Source: DASXIF01 sp036498145 (GTDB lineage Bacteria; Actinomycetota; Actinomycetes; Mycobacteriales; Jatrophihabitantaceae). From it: DNA of 62,933 bases. Position numbers and translations under genes: made by a program. The notes beneath the pieces are model-generated. The model ran no database searches, was not told the DNA's origin, and worked only from the letters and a program-made list of their open reading frames with translations. Location: assembly GCA_963708625.1 (NCBI GenBank), contig CAVPSV010000007.1:1-62933 (forward strand), given 5' to 3'. Of the stretch, positions 58,399 to 62,933 are shown in pieces. Numbering within the stretch: the stretch's first letter is position 1; each line of letters starts with the position of its first letter.

Positions 58399-59952
58399 TC
58401 ACGCAAGGGCCAGTTGGCCTTCGTCCGCGGCGACGGTGGCGGACGTGGGTTGCGGCCGTCCGGGCAGGCACAGTGCGCGGGCCGCGCCGGCCAGGCAGAT
58501 CAGCGCGCCGACCAGGCACGCGGTGTGGAATCCGCTCATGAACGCGGTCTGCACGCTGTCGAGCAGTCGTTGCTGTGCCGCCGCACTCGGCGCCCGTCCG
58601 ACCGTGGTCAGCGCCGATGCCACCGAGTTCTTCGCGGCGGTGACGAGGTTGGTGGGCAACGTATTGAACGGCGTTGACGTGAGGTGGCTCGCGTAGAGGC
58701 TGGTGAAGATGCTGCCCAGCACCGCCACGCCGAGCGTGCCGCCGGCCTCCCGGGTGGCATCGTTCACGGCCGACCCGACGCCGGCCTTGGCTGGCGGCAG
58801 CACGCTGAGGATCGACTCGGTCGCCGGCGCCGTGGTGAGCCCGAGACCCAGGCCCATCAACACCATCTGCGCGACGATCGTGTGGTACGGCATGAACGTC
58901 GCCGACAGCGCGATCCAGCCGAATGACGAGCCGAGCAGAACCAGCCCGGTGCTCACCACCGCGCGGGTCCCGATCCGGCCGGCGAGCGCCACCCCGCTCA
59001 CCGAGCCGATGGCGATGGTGATCGCCACCGGCAGGATGCGCACGCCGGTCGACAACGTGCCGAAGCCGCGCATGAACTGGAAGTACTGGGTGACCAGGAA
59101 GATGAACCCGAACAGCGCGAAGAAGGCCACCGTGACCGACGCGCTGGCCGCGGAGAACGCCGGCGTGCGGAACAGCGTCACGTCGATCATCGGCCGCTCC
59201 CGGCGCCGTTCGGTTGCCACGAAGGCGACGACCAGGGCCGCGGCACCGACGAAACCGGCCAGACTGGTCGGGGCTGCCCAACCGCGCCCGGGTGCCTCGA
59301 TGATCGTGTAGACGAGCAGACCGATCGCGGCCGAGGACAGGATCAGGCCGGGCAGGTCGAGCCGTGCTTCGGCGGGATCGCTGGACTCGGGTACCCACAC
59401 CCAGGTGGCGACCAGGGCGAGCAAGGCGACCGGGACGAGCGCAACGAACACCGACGGCCAGCCGAAGTGCGCGAGCAGCAGCCCGCCGGTGACCGGTCCG
59501 ATCGCGACGCCGAGTCCAGTGACCGCTCCCCACAGTCCGATCGCCTTGGCCCGCTCGCCGCGGTCCGGGAACGCGTTCGTGATGATGGACAGGGTGGTCG
59601 GGAAGATCACGGCCGCGCTGGCGCCCATGACGAACCGGACCACCACCAGCGCTGACGCCGAGGTCATCAGCGCGCCGATGCCGCTGGACAAGGCGAAGGC
59701 CGCGAGCCCGGTCAGTAGCGCCGGTCGGCGGCCGAATCGGTCCCCCAGCGAACCGGCGGTCAGCACGAGTGCGGCGAACGCCAGGTTGTAACCGTCCACG
59801 ATCCACTGCAGGTTCCGGGTGGTCGCGCCGAGCTGGCGACCCAGATCGGGCAGGGCGACGTTGACGATCGTGGTGTCCAGGTTGATGGCGAACGCGGCCA
59901 GGCACACCGTTGCCAGCACCAGCAGCCGGCGGCGGGACGTCAGTTCGGTCAT
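58399..59952 (-). CDS. MFS multidrug efflux transporter (DHA2, 14-helix type)
   Basis: A 517-residue transporter: start helix LVLATVCLAAFAINLDTTIVNVALPDL, motif A region GSLGDRFGRRPALL, motif C region GLGVAIGPVTGGLL and about 14 helices. DHA2 family members expel drugs and dyes using the proton gradient. ATG 59952. It is divergent from the TetR gene, and two matching operators lie between and across the starts. Confidence 0.9.
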   Translation of the reverse strand: MTELTSRRRLLVLATVCLAAFAINLDTTIVNVALPDLGRQLGATTRNLQWIVDGYNLAFAALVLTAGSLGDRFGRRPALLTGLAAFALSSGIGALMTSASALVVVRFVMGASAAVIFPTTLSIITNAFPDRGERAKAIGLWGAVTGLGVAIGPVTGGLLLAHFGWPSVFVALVPVALLALVATWVWVPESSDPAEARLDLPGLILSSAAIGLLVYTIIEAPGRGWAAPTSLAGFVGAAALVVAFVATERRRERPMIDVTLFRTPAFSAASASVTVAFFALFGFIFLVTQYFQFMRGFGTLSTGVRILPVAITIAIGSVSGVALAGRIGTRAVVSTGLVLLGSSFGWIALSATFMPYHTIVAQMVLMGLGLGLTTAPATESILSVLPPAKAGVGSAVNDATREAGGTLGVAVLGSIFTSLYASHLTSTPFNTLPTNLVTAAKNSVASALTTVGRAPSAAAQQRLLDSVQTAFMSGFHTACLVGALICLAGAARALCLPGRPQPTSATVAADEGQLALA

Positions 59953-59978
59953 GGTCGGCTCCAACCGTTCGGTCTTTA

Positions 59979-59995
59979 TGTTGACGCTGCCAACA
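59979..59995. promoter_or_regulatory. TetR operator 1
   Basis: TGTTGAC-GCT-GCCAACA is a 7-3-7 inverted repeat with one mismatch, 27 bp upstream of the MFS start. Its twin lies at 60023. Confidence 0.75.
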
Positions 59996-60022
59996 TCGTC
60001 CATTGACGAACATGCCATACCT

Positions 60023-60039
60023 TGTGGACACTGTCAACA
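60023..60039. promoter_or_regulatory. TetR operator 2
   Basis: TGTGGAC-ACT-GTCAACA is a second 7-3-7 inverted repeat with one mismatch, 44 bp from the first (about four helical turns). It ends on the first base of the TetR start codon chosen here, which favours ATG 60039 over upstream starts. Confidence 0.7.
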
Positions 60040-60704
60040 TGATTCAGCGAGCCGCCGGCGCCGACAGCCAAAACCGCGGCTACCACCACGGCAACCTGCG
60101 CGAGGCCCTGGTCGACGCCGGGGTTGACCTCGCCCGCACCGGCGGCCCCGCGGCGATCCAACTGCGCGCGGTCTCGCGCGAGGCGGGCGTCTCGCACAAC
60201 GCCGCATACCGGCACTTCGCCAACCAGGAGGACCTGGTCGCAGCGGTCGGAGCGCGCTGCATGATCAAGCTGGGCGAGCTGATGGCCGAACGCACCCGAG
60301 CGGTCACAGTGCGCGGCGCCGTGCTCCGCGCCCAGGCCCGGCTGCGCGCGATCGGTCGGGCTTATATCGAGTTCGCCCTCGCCGAGCCCGGTTGGTTCCG
60401 CACCGCGTTCAGCTCCGCCCGTGCCCACCAGGGGGGTCCGGAACCGGGAACTCCCCCGCCCGCCGAACCGATGCCAGACGCCGGGACCGATCCGTTCACG
60501 CTGCTCAACGCCCGTTTGGACGAGCTCGTCGAGGTGGGCTCGCTGGCGCCGGAACAGCGTCCCGGCGCGGAGTACGCCGCCTGGTCGGCAGTACACGGGC
60601 TGTCCAGCCTGTTGCTGGACGGACCGCTGCGCGATCTGCCCGAACCGGAGATCCAGCGTGCGATCGACGCGGTCCTGGGCGTCACCAACCGCGGCCTGGA
60701 GTAG
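60039..60704 (+). CDS. TetR-family regulator of the adjacent efflux pump
   Basis: A 221-residue TetR protein: YHHGNLREALVDAGVDLARTGGPAAIQLRAVSREAGVSHNAAYRHFANQEDLVAAV is the N-terminal HTH domain (about 13-65); the C-terminal helical ligand domain continues to NRGLE. Starts at 60003 and 60011 would read through operator 2, so ATG 60039 is preferred. It probably represses the divergent MFS pump and itself through the paired operators, and releases when a pump substrate binds. Confidence 0.87.
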   Translation: MIQRAAGADSQNRGYHHGNLREALVDAGVDLARTGGPAAIQLRAVSREAGVSHNAAYRHFANQEDLVAAVGARCMIKLGELMAERTRAVTVRGAVLRAQARLRAIGRAYIEFALAEPGWFRTAFSSARAHQGGPEPGTPPPAEPMPDAGTDPFTLLNARLDELVEVGSLAPEQRPGAEYAAWSAVHGLSSLLLDGPLRDLPEPEIQRAIDAVLGVTNRGLE

Positions 60705-61033
60705 TCCGCCGAGTGCGTCAAATCTGACGGCACAGCCCGGACGACGTGTCGGGCGAATCAGCCACGTACGCCCGTATTCACGGGGCCCGGCTGCCCTGCC
60801 GGTTGCCGAACGGGAGCCCACACAACCCAGCTGCGCCTGAGGTTCAGCGCGTCATCGATCCCAACTGTCAAGTTTCCGACGTTTGCTCGACCGCTAGCTA
60901 GCCCGGGTGTTGTGTCTGGTATCCGACCCATCGAGATGGGCGGAAGGTCGTACGTCAAGGAGCAAAAAGGCCAGTTGCATTACTCGGTGCCGGTCACGGT
61001 CGCCGATTGGTCGAGGGGTGGGGTGGGTTGACC
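60705..61033. other. Leader region upstream of the secreted surface protein
   Basis: About 330 bp without a gene. It contains the palindromic GCTAGC near 60893-60900 and a small hairpin CCCATC-GA-GATGGG near 60927. I could not fit it to a known riboswitch. Confidence 0.45.
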
Positions 61034-62933
61034 GTGGTCTTCCGTCGTGCGACCGGTGCGCATCGAGCGAGCGCCCACTGGCACTCACTGTCGAAATTCG
61101 CGGGCGCGTCGAAATTTGCCGGCGCCCTGATCGCGTCCGGCTTCGTCGTGCTCGGCTTCGCCGTGGTCGGCTCCGGCGCCATCGCCAACGCCGCCACCAC
61201 CGACGGCTCCGTGACCGTCGTCGTCGCGCGCGACTTCTCCGGCGACGGCCTCTACCGCACCACCGACCCCGGAGTCGCTGGCATCACCATCACGATGACC
61301 GACGGCGCCAACACCCTGACCGGCACCACCGACGCCACCGGCACCGTCACCTTCGCTCCATCCGCCACCCTGACCAACGCGACGCCGTACCGGGTCCAGG
61401 TACAACCACTGCCCGGCTCACTGAGCTACCTGCAAGCCGCACCCGCCGCCAACAACACCAACCCGAACCATTTCTCCAGCTTCACCAGCTTCGTCAACCC
61501 CAGCAGCGGCACCAACGTCACCCTGCACATCGGCATGTGGGACCCCGCCGACTACGTCCAACCGAACGCCAAGATCGCCGTTCCGGTCGAATCGAATGTC
61601 GGACCCGGCGGATGGGCAACCAACGACGAGTCGTTGGTGACGACGCCGAACAGTCCGCAGGGTGCGGTGACTGCGGTGGCGCACTACCCCGCCACCGGCA
61701 CCACATTCGGAGTTACGTGGGACCGAGCAAACAAGGTGATCTACACGTCTGAGTTCGCGAAGTCCTACGCGGAGTACGGGCCGGACGGGCCCGGCGCCAT
61801 CTACACCGTCAATCCGACCACGACGCAGACGTCGCTGTTCGCAGTCGTCCCCAACGTCGGCACGACACAACACAACACAACCGACATCAAGCAAGACAAC
61901 GTCGGCCCCCTGGGCACTCCGCAGGTGGGTGGGTTCTATCCGACTCCAGGCACCGAGTCGCTGGGCGGCCTGGCACTGTCCGAGGACGGCTCGACGCTGT
62001 ACACGGTCAACCTGAACACCAACCAGTTGGTCGCGATCGACACAGGTACCAAGGCGCAAGTGGACACCGCGATTCCAGATCCCGGCTGCGTGAACGGCCT
62101 TTGGCGTCCGATGGCAGTCTCCGCGCACGACGGCGACATCTACGTCGGCGGCATCTGTGACGCGTCGACGAGCGGGAACCGGGCAGATCTCCTTGCGGCC
62201 GTCGAGCGCTTCCACGCGAGCCAGTTCGACGCGAGCCCGGTCTTCACTCACGCGCTGGACTTCACGCGCCTGCCGGTTTACCCGTTCGCCAACGACGACA
62301 TCGGAACGCACTGGAACGCATGGACACAGAATTTCCTGCCTGCCAATTACTCCCAAACAAGCGGCGCCTTCTTCAAGGTTCGGCCGGTACCGGAGCTTGC
62401 CAGCATTACGTTCGACAGCGACGAGTCGATGGTATTGGGATTCCGAGACAGAAGTGGTGACCAACTCGGCTTGCAGGCGCCGGTGAATCTGGTCTCTATG
62501 ATTAACGGCAATGTGGTCGTCGCGACGCTTCCGTTCGTTTCCGTCATGACCGGCGGTGATGTGGACCGAGTGTGCAACACGTCGTCTGGTTTCGTGTGGG
62601 ATGGCGACCCCGGTTGCCGCAACGTCAACAACGATGCGACCTATTACCCGCAGGACACGAGCATCCAAAGCCAGGACGAGGCGGCGCAGGGCTCCGCCGT
62701 GCTGGTGCCAAGTCTCGGTCAATTGACATCCACGTTCCTCGACCCAGGGGCGACCGCGTTCACGGATGGCCTGGGATTTTTCGCATCGGATGGCACCAGC
62801 GGGCCTACCGGTGGTGACCCGACAAAGACGACGGTGATCACTAGCATCACTACGACCGTGAACGGGCAAGGTATCTCGATACCTACCGGCGGCAATGGGT
62901 TCGGCAAGGCCAATGGCCTGGGGGCGGTCGCCC
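61034..62933 (+). CDS. Large secreted surface protein with SdrD-B-like domain, partial
   Basis: About 633 codons are visible and the gene continues past the window. After a basic start and a long signal peptide (ALIASGFVVLGFAVVGSGAIANA), an SdrD-B/Cna-B-like beta domain follows: TVVVARDFSGDGLYRTTDPGVAGITITMTDGANTLTGTTDATGTVTF. Next is a large region with beta-propeller-like strands (TESLGGLALSEDGSTLYTVNLNTNQLVAIDT; GDIYVGGICD). It is probably a wall or matrix protein and a possible sortase client. Start is GTG 61034 or TTG 61028 after GAGGGGTGGGG. Confidence 0.82.
   Translation, partial: MVFRRATGAHRASAHWHSLSKFAGASKFAGALIASGFVVLGFAVVGSGAIANAATTDGSVTVVVARDFSGDGLYRTTDPGVAGITITMTDGANTLTGTTDATGTVTFAPSATLTNATPYRVQVQPLPGSLSYLQAAPAANNTNPNHFSSFTSFVNPSSGTNVTLHIGMWDPADYVQPNAKIAVPVESNVGPGGWATNDESLVTTPNSPQGAVTAVAHYPATGTTFGVTWDRANKVIYTSEFAKSYAEYGPDGPGAIYTVNPTTTQTSLFAVVPNVGTTQHNTTDIKQDNVGPLGTPQVGGFYPTPGTESLGGLALSEDGSTLYTVNLNTNQLVAIDTGTKAQVDTAIPDPGCVNGLWRPMAVSAHDGDIYVGGICDASTSGNRADLLAAVERFHASQFDASPVFTHALDFTRLPVYPFANDDIGTHWNAWTQNFLPANYSQTSGAFFKVRPVPELASITFDSDESMVLGFRDRSGDQLGLQAPVNLVSMINGNVVVATLPFVSVMTGGDVDRVCNTSSGFVWDGDPGCRNVNNDATYYPQDTSIQSQDEAAQGSAVLVPSLGQLTSTFLDPGATAFTDGLGFFASDGTSGPTGGDPTKTTVITSITTTVNGQGISIPTGGNGFGKANGLGAVA

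Noticed and set aside
60039..60704. Local TetR protein as the regulator of the 30-kb island
   Set aside because: Its own two operators have 7-3-7 geometry in the opposite orientation, and it is divergent from an efflux pump over 30 kb from the last island site; the island regulator is more likely outside the window.
60705..61033. Riboswitch (for example cyclic-di-GMP type) upstream of the secreted protein
   Set aside because: A small hairpin is present but the conserved core bases of known classes could not be aligned by eye.

Overview
The window is high-GC actinobacterial DNA. Supporting signs are many GTG starts, four-base ATGA/GTGA gene overlaps, probable leaderless starts, a mycothiol-type DinB/maleylpyruvate isomerase, a luciferase-like monooxygenase, heteromeric acyl-CoA dehydrogenases and a DUF35 protein beside a thiolase-fold protein. 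Genus cannot be fixed from this sequence alone; a soil actinomycete of the Frankia/Jatrophihabitans/Pseudonocardia/Mycobacterium sphere is a reasonable guess.

Region 1 (1-30.8 kb) is one dense catabolic island. Its genes form short, often divergent units: thiolase and ADP-forming acyl-CoA ligase; cupin, ferredoxin-type reductase and a frameshifted amidase; two MaoC-type proteins, an alpha/beta hydrolase and a luciferase-like monooxygenase; thiolase/aldolase, DUF35, AMP-forming ligase and two acyl-CoA dehydrogenases; an SDR and a second MaoC pair; a SnoaL-like protein and an SCP2-hydrolase fusion; a TRAP transporter (DctP plus fused DctQM); a molybdenum hydroxylase (CoxS/M/L-like with CoxG and an SDR); a zinc alcohol dehydrogenase; a P450 with its ferredoxin; and an orphan branched-chain-type binding protein. 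The most striking feature is an 18-bp inverted repeat, consensus GTCAAC-N6-GTTGAC. It occurs ten times, once upstream of every transcription unit or divergent pair in the island, and I did not see it to the right of the island. It looks like the operator of a single regulator not encoded in the window. The enzymes suggest CoA-dependent breakdown of an imported cyclic or branched carboxylate, with a steroid-side-chain-like retro-aldol step. The substrate cannot be named.

Region 2 (30.8-33.1 kb) is a scarred junction. It holds a decayed IS element with 18-bp inverted ends and a frameshifted integrase, the cut N-terminus of what looks like a restriction/methylase protein, and a tRNA-Ala(GGC).

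Region 3 (33.2-62.9 kb) looks like ordinary core/envelope chromosome: an HU-like protein, an HtrA-type protease, an aquaporin, a copper/cytochrome-oxidase biogenesis block (MauE-DsbA fusion, SCO1, PCu(A)C, CopC-CopD), a STAS protein and an RsbW-like kinase, a DrrAB-type ABC exporter, a catalase-like protein, a UbiA-like protein with an internal duplication, a LuxR regulator, a GH16 enzyme, two Crp/Fnr paralogues and a Tat-exported DyP peroxidase. It also holds an unusual single-chain ECF sigma / zinc-finger anti-sigma / membrane / CAP-domain protein, a beta-helix lipoprotein, a sortase, an MFS pump with its TetR regulator and paired operators, and the start of a large secreted protein that runs off the right edge.
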